A DNA stretch of 64,000 bases. Origin: Sclerotinia nivalis. Taxonomy: Eukaryota; Ascomycota; Leotiomycetes; Helotiales; Sclerotiniaceae. Where the stretch lies: assembly GCA_029531795.1 (NCBI GenBank), contig JAPEIS010000008.1:620001-684000 (forward strand), written 5' to 3'. Shown here piece after piece: positions 33,814 through 45,188 of the stretch (positions within the stretch are counted from its first letter, which is position 1; each line of letters begins with the position of its first letter). A program made the translations under genes and the position numbers. The notes under the pieces were generated by a model. That model saw only the letters and a list, made by a program, of their open reading frames with translations, made no database searches and was not told where the DNA came from.

Positions 33814-34758
33814 TTGTTATTAACTGTTAAGCCTGGAAAAGAGGTCTACATTTATCAAGATTATCGAGGACTCAATAATATTATCATAAAGAATCATTAT
33901 CCATTACCCATCGTTTGCGAAACGCTAGACACTTTTTGTAATACAAAAATTTATATCAAATTTAATATTATTATAACATTCAACAAATTGCAAATCGTTG
34001 AAGAAGATAAATGGAAAACTATATTCATCATTCGTTTTGGTCTTTTTGAATTTCTAGTTATACCTTTTGGTCTTTGCAATACATTTGTATTGTTCCAATA
34101 TTATATTAATTATACACTTTTCGACGAATTGGACAAATATTGTACTACGTATCTCGATAATATCTTAATCTACTCCGATAATCCTGTAGAATATAAAAAG
34201 CATATTCGTCAAATAATTCAAAAGCTAATGGATACTGGATTACAAATTAACATCAACAAATACGAATTCAAAATTACAAAAACAAAATATCTAGATCTTA
34301 TTATTACAACCGAAAGCATCAAAATGAATCAAGAAAAAGTTATAATTATTACATTTTGAAAATTGCTTTTGTATATAAAAAATTTACAACGATTTCTTAA
34401 CTTCGCCAACTTTTATCAATATTTTATAAAAGATTTTTCAAAGATTTATTATTCTTTCAACAATCTCTTACAAAAGAACATTATATAAAAATGAACTACA
34501 AATTATACAAAGGCTTTTGATGTTTTAAAAAGGACTTTTACAACAACATCGGTTTTGGTATACTTCGATTACAAACAAAAAACTATTTTGGAAATTAATA
34601 CTTCCGATTGGATCTTAAAAGAAGTTCTTTCGCAATACAATGATAATAATATCTTGTATTTAATCGCTTACTTTTCATCTAAACATATAACAGCGAAATA
34701 CAATTATAAGATCTACAACAAAGAACTATTCATTATTATCAAAACAATAAAAGAATAA
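33814..34758 (+). pseudogene. Family A reverse transcriptase and RNase H relic
   Basis: The frame 33,814-34,359 shows VYIYQDYRGLNNIIIKNHYPLP and FGLFEFLVIPFGLCN, both reverse transcriptase signatures. The active-site YxDD reads YLDN at 34,150-34,161, so the second aspartate is lost. The frame 34,555-34,758 shows the RNase H start (VYFDYKQKTILEINTSD) and ITAKYNYKIYNKEL. The polymerase cannot be active. Confidence 0.8.
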
Positions 34759-36973
34759 TATTTGGAACTCCAAAATTTACAAAAGGAATTCGAGATTCTC
34801 ATTGATTATAAGAACCTCGAATATTTTATAACTACAAAGACCTTCAATCAACAGCAAATACAATAATCCGAATTTCTATCTCAATATAATTTCTATATAA
34901 TCTATCGATCAGAAAACAAAACTATTCGATTAAATACGTTCAACAGAAAATACAAAGATCGATTATATTATTCTAATTCAAATGATAAACATTTAAAGAA
35001 TCGAAAATACATTATCCTTCCCCAAGACCGTTTTGACGCTGATTTTTATAAGGATTTGATTGAGTATATTAATTTGGTATCGATGGAAACAATAATATTA
35101 TTCTATGATCAATTAATTAATACTTTAATCGATACAATATATACTAGATTCGATATTGCAAATCAATTTATCTCTACTCTTAACAATCCATCGATAATTA
35201 AATAACCAAAAAAACATTATAAAACTCTTCAGATCATTATACAGAATTGTTCAATTCAAAATAATAGAATTTATTATCGGGATAAACTTTGGATTCCACC
35301 AAACGATAAACTCAAATTCCAAATTATCTATCGGATTCATTCTTCTGATCCTGCTGATTATTCTAGTTGAACTAAAATGATCGATCTTGTCTCTCATATA
35401 TATTAATGGCTTAATATATATTTAGAAATCGTATTTTATATAAAGGTTTGCAAACTTTGTATTTGTATCAAATCGTTTAAATCAATACCTCCCGGATTTT
35501 TGAAATTGCTATCTGTCCCTTTTCATACATAATCTGATATCTCAATCGATTATATTATATTACTTCCAGACTACACTCGCTATAATTCTATCTATAAATA
35601 TATTTTGATAATAATCTACAAACTAATCAAAATGAAATATTTCATCGATATATATATATTAACGATAAAAAAGCTAATCGATACTTTCATTAGTTGTATT
35701 TATATATTTCATAGATTTCCAGACAATATTATTTCCGATCGAGGAATATAATTCGTATCAGAATTCTGATTACAACTTTCGAAGCGATTAGAAGTTATTT
35801 TAAAATATTTTTCAACTTTTCATTTTTAAATAGATAACCAAACCGAATATATTAATTCAATTCTGAAATAATATTTACAAACTTTTGTTAACTATTATCA
35901 AAATGATTGATTGGATTGGCTATCCTTAACCGAATTTGTATTCAATAATGAGATTTCTGAAACGATTGATTGTTTATCTTTCTTTGCTAATTATAGCTTT
36001 AATTTATATCTAAATATCGAATCTAATAAATCTTATTCGTCAAATATAACTTTAGTATAAAAATGGGAATTCTTTAAAAATAATCGGACCGTAGATCATA
36101 TAAAACGTATTTTGGAATAATTTTATGCTTTTGTATAATAAACAATTGCTACTTATGAGAACTATACTAATCATTACTATTCTGATTTATTTTGCTATAT
36201 AATTAATCAGAAAGTCTATATTAATACCAAAAATATAAAGATTTTGTATAAAGCAAAAAAGCTAAATAATAAATGAATCAATTCTTATAAGATTATTAAG
36301 GTTTATTTTTATATTTGCTTTGTTCAATTGTTTAAAAACATTAAAATCTTTTTTGCTTTCTATCATTCTTTTTTACTTTCAATTCATACTAATCTTCACT
36401 TCCTGGCTTAAAGAATGATTAACGAATTAAAATCCCTGATTATACAGAACAAAGTTTTGGAACAAAACAATGATAAGAATGAATTTATTCAAAAATAAAT
36501 ATTTAAAGGAATTCTAGATAATCATAATGAAAATAACCACTATTATTTGATCAAATGAAAATATTATATATCAACTTGACAACCAACTAATGATTTAAAG
36601 AATAACAAGAAAATTCTTATCGAATATCATCACCTTCATTCAAAGAAACCAAAACCATTAGTTTGGGTTCTAAAGCATTCCGATACTATTATATTGCAAC
36701 CAGAACCACAGAATTTGCAATTGAAATTATACAATGAAATTGTTACATTTACTCTACAAAGATTCATTCACACCAAGACTATTCGTTTCATCTAAAAGTA
36801 TATTATATATTATTACAATAAAAGATATAACATTTGGAATATCATATATTAAAGGATATCATATATTTTTGATTCAGAAACTTAATTGAAAAAAGGAACC
36901 TATGTTTTTTTTTTTTTTTCTTTATTTTTTAACGCCCATTTGGGATCAAATGAATTTCTTGAAAAGAAAGTAC

Positions 36974-37136
36974 TGTTACAAATTCACTCCCCTCCACCTA
37001 TACATAATCATGTGTACCTTAGACACACATGTATACACTCACTTCTATATAGTCAAATCATCTCCTTAACCTTCTTCCTCTCCTTGTAGTACAACAATAG
37101 ATCAACCCTACATATACCTTTTCCCTCACCGTGATA
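36974..37136 (+). repeat. 3' LTR of the nested family A element (163 bp)
   Basis: It starts TGTTACAAATTC and has the same length as the 5' LTR. A purine tract (GAAAAGAAAG) lies just upstream, as expected for plus-strand priming. Confidence 0.92.
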
Positions 37137-37141
37137 ATATC

Positions 37142-38340
37142 TTATCGATAATCTCAAAAAGGTTTTTATTAAAGTTAGCTCCTTTTCATTCATTATACCA
37201 GTACTCTTTGTTTCCAAATCAAATAATGGCTTACGTTTTTATATCGATTTTCGACAATTCAATATCATTACTAAAAAGGACGAATACCCTCTGCCATTGA
37301 TCGATGAGATCTTAATATGTATCTCAAAATCTAAGATATTCACGAAATTAGATATTCGACAAGTATTCCATCGAATTTGTATATATCCCAACTTCGAAGA
37401 TTTAATTATATTCTGAATACAATATAGAACTTATAAGTGTAAAATCTTGTCCTTCGAATTGATTAATAGTCCTATTATTTATCAATATTATATAAATGAT
37501 ATTCTTTTCGATCTTTTAGATATAACCTATATAACTTATCTGAATGATATCTTGATCTATTCTAAAAACGAAGTAGAACACGAAATATATATATTACAAG
37601 TTCTTGATCGCCTCTGTAAAGTTGGATTATAGATCGATATCAATAAATATGAATTCAATATTAAAAGAACTAAATACCTTGAGTTCATTATCTTTATAGA
37701 AGAAGTGAAAATAGATCCAGAGAAGATTGAGATTGTAAAAGAATAGAAAGCTTCTATAAATGTTAAAGGAGTATAATCCTTTTTAAGATTTTGTAACTTT
37801 TATAGATACTTTATTCAAGACTTCGGATAAATCGTCCATCTATTCATCAATCTAATAAAGAAAGACTTTCTATATATATAGGATAATAATTACATTGCTA
37901 TTTTCGATCGCTTTAAACAAATGATACTTCAAACCTCTATCCTGAAGTATTATCATTCATACCTACAAATTATGATCGAAACCGATGTTTCAGATAGTAT
38001 TGTTGGAGGAGTGTTCTCTTAATTATACAATGATAATCAATAACATTCTGTCGCTTTCTTTGCCAAGACAATGCTTCCGATTGAGATGAATTATACAATA
38101 TTCGATAAAAAGATGCTCGTTATTATTAAAATCTTCAAAACTTGAAAAGCAGAATTCATTGGATTTTTTTATTGTATAAAAGTTGTAACAGACTATAAAG
38201 CCTTGAAATACTTTATAACAAAGAAAATATTAAATCAATGGCAAACCGGATAATTTGAAATCCTGGCAAACTTCTAATTCGAAATATCATATCGAGCAAA
38301 AGTTAATAATGCAGCAGTAGATATATTTAATCACTATAAT
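37142..38340 (+). pseudogene. Family B reverse transcriptase and RNase H relic (right copy)
   Basis: After the nested element the frame resumes with NGLRFYIDFRQFNIITKKDE and the RT core. The active site is YLND at 37,537-37,548; the left copy has YLDD, so an Asp-to-Asn (G-to-A) change happened here. RNase H-like sequence (IVGGVFS, FAKTMLPIEMNYTIFDKKML) follows with several stops. Confidence 0.8.
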
Positions 38341-38566
38341 TAGGAAATGGAAATGCAGGAAATGTTACACTCTAAGTAATATATTCAAACTCTATTTCTA
38401 TCAGAAGTTTTTGACAAAAAGATATTGAACGAATTCAGCATAGAGGGGGGGGGAGGTAATTACGATCCTAGCTATTGAAACAGAAGAATTGGATCTTATA
38501 GATCGTATTCTACAAACTAATTGTATATATTTATTAATATAATCGGAATGTGATTTAATAATTAAT

Positions 38567-39960
38567 TTGAAAAAAGGATATTCTATATATAATGGTTTAT
38601 TACTTTACAAAAACCGATTAGTTATATCCGATATAGATAGCCTTTGTATTAGTTTTATAGAAAAAATCTATATTCAGATTTCCTTAGTTCATTCTAATAA
38701 AATCAAAACGAAGTTGATTATAAAGAAACAGTATTTTTGGAAAGGAATAACTGATTATATTGATTAGTATATCGACAATTGTATTATTTACTACAACTAT
38801 TATATTCCAAGAGATCGAATATTTAGATTTTTATATCCTTTGCCTATCTCTATCAAATTATAAACAGATGTATTGATGGATTTCAAATCCTTTCCAAAGA
38901 ATAAACATAGATATGATAATGTTTTTGTAATTATCGATAAATTATCGAAACAATCAATATACATTTTTTACTATTATATTACAACTGTCCGAAAAATGGT
39001 TTTAATATATCTGAACTACATCTATCGTTGGAAAGATATCCTAGCTACTATTATATCCGATAAAGGCTTATAATTTATATTTAGCTTTTGAAACGAATTT
39101 ATACAAATCCTAAATGTCAAACTAAAGCTATCTACAGCTTATCACTCTCAAACAGATAGACAAATTGAAATTATAAACCAATACCTGGATCAATGTCTTC
39201 GACTATATATTAATTATTATCAAAATAATTGATTGGAATTCTTGTATATAATAGACTATATATAGCTTATTATGTCTTACAAAAGTTTAGAAATATTCCT
39301 TTTCGAATTTCAAAATAGATATTCCTTAATCATTTTCTTTGATTGGAATAAATCCCTTTTCAATGCTTTTTATATAGCTATAGAGAAGTTGAATTATACT
39401 GATATATAAGTCTTTTTCAAATGTATATATAAAGTTTGGAAGGTAATCAAGAATATTCTTTCTAAGATACAACAGAAGAAAATGAAAGATATCGATTATC
39501 ATCGAAGATTGATTGATTTTCAAATAAGAGATGAAATATATATTATTATTAGGAACTTCATTATAGAACAATCTAACTACAAACTCGATCTGCAAATAGC
39601 AAAACCATATCGTATTCTCGAAAAGGTAAGCTATTTATATCGATTAGATTTTCTGGAAAGTATGAATGTATATAAAATCTTCTTCTTTGATAAACTACGA
39701 AAAGCTATAGGAAACCCTATTCCCGGATAATACAATGAATCTTCTCCATTTATTGTAATTACTGCCGATACAGAATTCGAAGTACAGCAAATTCTAGCCT
39801 CAAAGCTCCTTCGCGAATAGATTCGATATAAAGTAAAATGAGTGGGATACAACGATAATCTTGTATAATATTACTATTCCGATATTATATACACTTCACA
39901 CAAAATACGAGAGTTTTATACTCAATATTCTAAGACTGTAAAGCCTTCTAATCACCTCCT
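38567..39960 (+). pseudogene. Family B integrase and chromodomain relic
   Basis: A zinc-domain segment (QISLVHSNKI.. YIDNCIIYY) is followed by the core: DVLMDFKSFPK, VIIDKLSKQSIYI, TIISDKGLQF, LSTAYHSQTDRQIEI. The C-terminus runs to LEKVSYLYRLDFLESMNVYK. At about 39,770-39,960 a chromodomain follows (EFEVQQILASK, KVKWVGYND once stops are read through). Chromodomains steer chromoviruses to heterochromatin. Several stops break the frame. Confidence 0.8.
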
Positions 39961-40082
39961 CGAATAAATAAAAGCTTAGGAGAATGATAACAACAATTAC
40001 AACGAGTTTGCAGATGGCAAATTTATAAATAGAGCAACTAAACAGAATTATTTATTCACTTTTTTTTCCTTCGAAAAGAAGG

Positions 40083-41402
40083 TTGCAATCAATTCATAAT
40101 TCACTCGAAAAATCATCTATTGTTTTTGTTTTTTTTGTTGTTTGTTTGTTTGCTTGCTTCAATTTTTATCCTATTCTTTTTCTTCCTTATCTTTATTCTA
40201 TTCAATATACTATAATTGTATATCCAAATAAAAACAGATTCAATTCATCTAAAAACATTTATTTCATTATGAATTTCCTGGATAGTTTATTCAGTTCGCC
40301 CAGAAGAGTTTCTACAGATTTGTCTTTGAGCAATCCCATCAATAATCGTTCCTTTTTCTTTGCTTCTTTCTTTTCGAGGCCTAATATATCAATAGCTTTA
40401 AAACAAGAAGAGAATACTGTTTGTCGTTTTTTTGTCTGTAAAAAGAGCTTCTAAATAATTGTATCCCTAAACAACGAAGAAATCTATTTTTTCAATGTTA
40501 TCGATTTCATCGAGAATCATTCAGATATACCTATTGTTGATACAGTTCAAATGATCGATATAATCAAAATACAGGTTATACAAGTAGATACCGGCTTCGA
40601 AGGTTTCACTTATCATTTTAACATATTCGAAAAAATACAACAATTTTATAAACAATTGGGTATAACAAAAAAGGATACAAACAAAAAATATACGAAATTC
40701 ATTGAAATGATCAATAGAGACAAACAAACGAAACTCGATATCGGATTTTCGCAGAAAAGGTTAACAACCTGTATAGAAAACAAAACGTTAGCTTTAAAAT
40801 TGTTTATCGAAGTTTATTCGAAGTAGCAAACGAATATTATTCTTGTATTCAAATTCGTATGTATCATAATCATTGTAACAAACAGTATTAATACATATCG
40901 AACCTTGAATATTATCATTATCGAATGTTTTCAACGGTACGATTGCGAGGGAGGAAGTGGAGGAAACAGATTTCCGGAACCTGCTATGATCGATATAAAG
41001 CGAACGTAAGAGCTTGTAAATTCAAAAAAAGATATTCCTTATTCTTTCTGTACCCTTTCCTTCATAAAAAATAAAGGACTCACTATGATACTTTGTAGCC
41101 TTTTTGGAAAATACGAGGAAGAAGAAATTCGTACCACTTCCGATCGTTTTGACAACAAACCTCCTCGCTATTGTAATACAGTTATATTAGAGATGGTTTT
41201 TGATATCCCCGATCAAATATATCAAACTAGGCAATCAACAAAGATCCCCTCGACCCTGATTAAAAAAGCCTTCGCAAAACCAATCGAAATCGAAAGTGAC
41301 AACGATTCTTTACCGGAAACGCTGCAAAGAAAAAGGAAAGCAGGGGTAACTATAAAAGACGAATCTGTTTCGCTAATACGAAAGGTTAAAAGGAAGATTT
41401 GA
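40083..41402 (+). pseudogene. Extra 3' coding-like region of family B, after the chromodomain
   Basis: Between the chromodomain and the 3' LTR lie three same-strand open frames: 40,083-40,454, 40,551-40,826 (QVDTGFEGFTYHFNIFEKIQ) and 41,085-41,402, ending in a basic tail (LIRKVKRKI). Family A has little space here, so this is family-specific. It could be the remains of a third gene. Extra ORFs at this position have been reported in some Botrytis Gypsy families, but I cannot confirm identity. No domain is recognised. Confidence 0.45.
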
Positions 41403-41434
41403 AGATAAATCAATTTTCTTTGAAAAAGGGATAA

Positions 41435-41679
41435 TATAATGATCCTATATTAATGCCTTAAGCTATTCTTTATTGTATTCTTTGGTCCCTTTCGAAAAAA
41501 CCAAAATGCCTTAGGATTGTCTTGCATTTATTTCATTCTGTATTCGCTTAGATTTATGATCCCTTTTGAAGAGATTATAAAAGACTCAACTTCATTATCT
41601 TTTGTACGATAGTTTGTTATTCTCTAATATAGATTAATTGATTCATTCTATTATGCCTTGAATTAAGACCATCGTCACA
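41435..41679 (+). repeat. 3' LTR of the right family B copy (245 bp)
   Basis: It starts TATAATGATCC (TG mutated to TA) and ends GACCATCGTCACA. It is followed by AAAAT, matching the sequence before the 5' LTR. Confidence 0.93.
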
Positions 41680-42481
41680 AAAATCGATTGAATATTAGAT
41701 AACGATGATAAAAATAATAAACAATACTATATCAATAATTAGGTTTCGAATTATATCAACAATATCAAATTCGGCTGGATATGGATGATTAGCAAAAGAT
41801 CACGATTATATATTTACAGATAAAAAATTAAGAAAAGACTTATTCGAACTAAAAATGAATCAAAAGTCCAATTGAAGCTCTAAAGAGGAAATTTGAGGAT
41901 CGCGGAATAGACAATCAAGCCGGGGGAGATCCAACTGCAATATACTAAGAGTAACAAATACCTAGAACAATAGATGGAGACAAGAAAATGAAGAGTTGGA
42001 AGGAGAATTCAAGAAAGATCAGAACAGCGAGAAGTGTGGGAAGCAGCGCTGGATTTATACATACACACAAAATACCATATCATTTACAGTATCACCTCCT
42101 CATCAACGTAGAAACATTTTATTGATTTGAACTATGCATTAGCTAACCAACTAACTAACTTTCTTCCTTCTTTCTTCTTCATCATCTTCTAAAAGAGATG
42201 CATATATAACCCCATCGCTTGAATAGCAATCACCATATAAAAATCCATACCATACACAATAGACAGATAATATACATAACAAGTCTTTACGCCAGCCATC
42301 CGTCCATCCATCCCCTTCAATTCATTCATTTGGCCGTGCCAAAATCCCCATAAAATGCATTCTGTGGATTCAGAATTTAGCGAGTTCCCAAAACGCCATC
42401 CATGTATGCCTTTCATGCTTTCACGAAACTAGTAAAGTTATCAATATCTCAAAACCGCAACGAGTTCTCAACTCATCCCGT
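41680..42481. other. Transition from transposon block to gene-rich DNA
   Basis: The first 300 bp are still AT-rich; composition becomes normal by about 41,900-42,100. It should contain the 3' UTR of the minus-strand gene ending at 42,482. No gene is seen. Confidence 0.5.
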
Positions 42482-44377
42482 CTAGAAATACTGCAACTCT
42501 CCACTTCCACCACTCTTCCCACCATTACTCTTTTGAAGTTGCTCTTGATACTGCTGAAACTGCGCCTGTACCAATTGCTGCGGTGTTTGGTAATTCTTTT
42601 GTAATGGTGGGAAATCTTCGTAGGCGACTGCTGGATTATATACTGGTGGTGTGTTGTTTGAGCTTCGTTCATTGACATCATCAAGAGATCGATAACCGTA
42701 TCCTCTTCCTTTTCCTTTCCCTCCACCTCCACCTCCACCTCCGTTACCATTACCATTACCCCCGCGATTATTTCGGCCATAACCACCACGTTGTGGACCA
42801 TTTCCACGGTGATTTCCTCGGCCACCACGACCACCATAATTATTTTCTTGGCCTCCTTTCTTGATTGGAACTTGATTGTGTCCACCATATGATCCACTTG
42901 GCTGCCTAGGCTCAGGGGAATGTTTGCGCTTGAATGATTTATTGGGGAACAAACTTTCATACTCGTTCTCAGAGAGATCTTCCTTCTCTATCCTGAGAAG
43001 GACTTTCTCTCCAACAGTACTTTCAAAGACAAACGCCTTCTCTGGTGGAACAGGTTGCCAATTTTGAATCTTACCTGCATCAATTGGTCGAGCTCCTTTA
43101 CGCAATGCGAGAACGACAACAGGAATTGGATTTTCGGTATAGAATTTCTTTGTCTCTGGTACAGGTCTGACACGAGCGGCCCAAATCTTGTTCTCAAAGA
43201 CTGCTGTTCCTGTTACTTCCCAGGTAGTCTTACTACCCATTCCTCCAACCTTTTGCAGAATACTTTCTGGGCATGGGCGAGGAGTAATGAGAACATTGTT
43301 GGCCAAGAACTTTGCTTCTGTATCTGGCATGTTCGATGGAAGCTGAGCTAAAGTAAGCAGCTTCTGAGTGTCAGTATTATTGATCAAATATCCAGTATAG
43401 AAAACAGTCTTCTTAATTTGAAGTCTCTCGCCAAATTTTCCTGCATCAATTGCAGCATTATGATCATTGATCAAACGCTGTACCTCTGCAGCTTCCATAA
43501 CAGGATCAAGTAATGTGGCACCATCCGCAACCTGAACCACTTCAGCAACAATAGCAGAACGAGATGGAATACCATTAGAGCCATTTTGACGTTTGTTATA
43601 ATCCGTGAAGAAATCTCTGAATGCCTTAACATGTCTGACTCTGTCCTCGTAAATTCTGATTTCCTCAGCACCTTTGTATGTCTCCATTAAAGTTTCCAAG
43701 AAACATTGTTTGAAGTTCATCGTACTACTGAACCTCTCATTCCTAGGACCTGCTGCTGGTTTTAGGACGATCATATCCACATCAAGACCTTTACTAGCAA
43801 GCATTCTTTTCAGTAAGTCTGAAAATCCTGCCTCGGAACGACCAGTTAAAAGAATTGAAAGAGCATCTTTTTGTTGCATACTCAACTCAACGAGATCAAC
43901 AATTCGCTCATTCCACCAACCTTCCCAAGCTCGAGGTTCTTCTTTTTCTACACCTTCACCTGTAGCTGCAAGAATTCTCGAATCATGCCACCAACCACCA
44001 GTCGCAAATGTATCTTGAGTCTGTAAAAATCCTATTGTTGGTCCATTCCATAATTTCGGATTGGGAAGAGGACTGTTGAAAACTTTGAGAAAAAGTTAGC
44101 ATATTATATAGTGGGGAGACGAAGTTTTGGGAGGACGAAAGGCTGTTCTCCTCGTAGATAAATCGTGAAACGTACGGGTATTATCAAAATCATAAACATG
44201 AAGAGCCTTAATTTTGTCAACGGCTACAAACAATTAGCAATGCGCCCAATCTTATCTCCAAATTTTCCATCATCCAAAATTCTTACAAGGCAACTGTTTA
44301 TCGGCAACAGACCAACGATTCAAAGCCGTAGTGGTATATTGATTCGAGTTGGACACTCCATTTGGAGTATGCGCCAT
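42482..44377 (-). CDS. Swiss Army Knife RNA repair-like HAD protein with RGG tail
   Basis: Minus-strand exons 44,287-44,377, 44,176-44,223 and 42,482-44,082 give 579 residues. The N-terminal HAD motif is YDFDNTLF (Asp42 and Asp44, the nucleophile pair). It is followed by WWNERIVDLVELS and LTGRSEAGF, which carries HAD motif II-like threonine. The domain matches the fungal family called Swiss Army Knife RNA repair-like (HAD_SAK). Residues about 455-510 form a Gly/Arg/Asn-rich RGG region, typical of RNA binding, and a Gln-rich end follows. RNA end repair or RNA processing is suggested by the family name and the RGG tail, not shown. The start ATG at 44,377 lies before a conserved-looking RWSVADKQLP. 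It is head-to-head with the next gene. Confidence 0.85.
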
Positions 44378-44709
44378 GATGAGGCGTAAGAAGGAACAAA
44401 TATGTGCAGGCTTCTAGAAAGGAATTCTCAGTGAGTTTAGGATTGGAAAGAGGTTTGCTGAATTTCTGCGAACGATTGTCGTTGTTTCGCAGATGCGATT
44501 GATGATTGACGTTGCCAGAATTTCTATCTAGAAGTTCCCTTTCCTCGAATCTCGAAATGCTTGAGCTAACGGTTGTGGTTGTGGTTGCGCTATGCCTTTT
44601 TATACTTAGCGTATCAGTAGCGCGAGGGTTCTCGACTCTTATTCGCTTCACATGCTTCACATAGAGAACGTTTCGAGACCTTTCAAAGAATCTATTACAA
44701 CAATCCACA
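44378..44709. promoter_or_regulatory. Divergent promoter region
   Basis: These 332 bp separate the start codons of the HAD/RGG gene (minus) and the DUF167 gene (plus). Both promoters must lie here or overlap. No motif is assigned. Confidence 0.55.
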
Positions 44710-45188
44710 ATGGCCTCTATGCTTCCAGCAACAAAGACAGTTGGTTTCCTAAAGATAGTCAAACAAACCGTCCATCTAAGCTGTCACGTTAAACCCAATG
44801 TCAGCGCATCAAGAGTAGGCATCAAGCCGTTTTCAGACACATCTTCCTCAATCGAAGTAAGTGTCGCAGGGCCAGCACGGGACAATGAAGCAAATGAAGG
44901 GGTAGTTGAACTTTTAAGTCGTGTATGAAATTCAGTTTTATTATTAGTTCTATTGTTGCTCATTGTTTTGTACAATATGATTATGTGAAAGGTTGATTCC
45001 CTGACAGTATCTAGATATTAAGATGTCCAAAAACAGACCTAGAAGTTGTTCGTGGGAAGAAATCGAGGGATAAGGTTATTGCGTATAGAAGTTTGGAAGA
45101 TTTATTGAAAAATGATTCTCTGGCTGAAATGGCTTTGAAAGAGGTTAGACAACGCTTGCAGATAGCAAGTAGAGATGCGAAGACTTGA
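44710..45188 (+). CDS. DUF167 / YggU-like small protein
   Basis: Exons 44,710-44,922 and 45,015-45,188 give 128 residues. The first exon has LSCHVKPNVSASRVGI and VSVAGPARDNEANEGVVELL, the DUF167 signature (PxAxxNxAN-like). The second continues ILRCPKTDLEVVRGKKSRDK, as the family does. The 92-bp intron joins them in phase 0. Members are small alpha/beta proteins found in bacteria and eukaryotes with no settled function. The length is normal. It is small and easily missed because the second exon is under 180 bp. Confidence 0.85.

Larger units (their letters stand above)
30362..37136 (+). mobile_element. Complete Ty3/Gypsy chromovirus, family A, nested in family B
   Basis: LTRs of 163 bp each (30,362-30,524 and 36,974-37,136) are flanked by ATATC at 30,357-30,361 and 37,137-37,141. 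The body is 6,775 bp. Relics in order: gag (about 30,930-31,700), a damaged CCHC finger near 31,850, protease region near 32,300-32,500, reverse transcriptase 33,814-34,359, RNase H 34,555-34,758, integrase about 35,290-36,050, and chromodomain about 36,500-36,680. All long frames are broken. The B sequence is continuous on both sides once A and one ATATC are removed. Confidence 0.95.
27376..41679 (+). mobile_element. Complete Ty3/Gypsy chromovirus, family B, with nested insertions
   Basis: LTRs of 245 bp (27,376-27,620 and 41,435-41,679) are flanked by AAAAT at 27,371-27,375 and 41,680-41,684. Subtracting a nested A element and a 104-bp insert with their duplications leaves about 7.4 kb, normal for a chromovirus. 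The order is gag, protease region, reverse transcriptase, RNase H, integrase, chromodomain, then an extra 3' coding-like region. Many stops and transition-type differences between the LTRs (GACCATCGTCACA against GATTATTATTATA) fit RIP. It cannot encode its own proteins. Confidence 0.95.

Noticed and set aside
36886..37089. Plus-strand hydrophobic frame after the family A chromodomain
   Set aside because: It spans a poly-T tract and the 3' LTR, so it is not a gene.
40083..40260. Membrane-like frame rich in Phe (VFVFFVVCLFACF)
   Set aside because: The hydrophobic run comes from a TTT/GTT low-complexity stretch; I do not call a membrane protein from it.
42421..42960. Minus-strand frame of 179 codons rich in Val/Met/Glu
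   Set aside because: It overlaps the Gly-rich part of the HAD/RGG gene in another frame; repeated GGN codons create this shadow.
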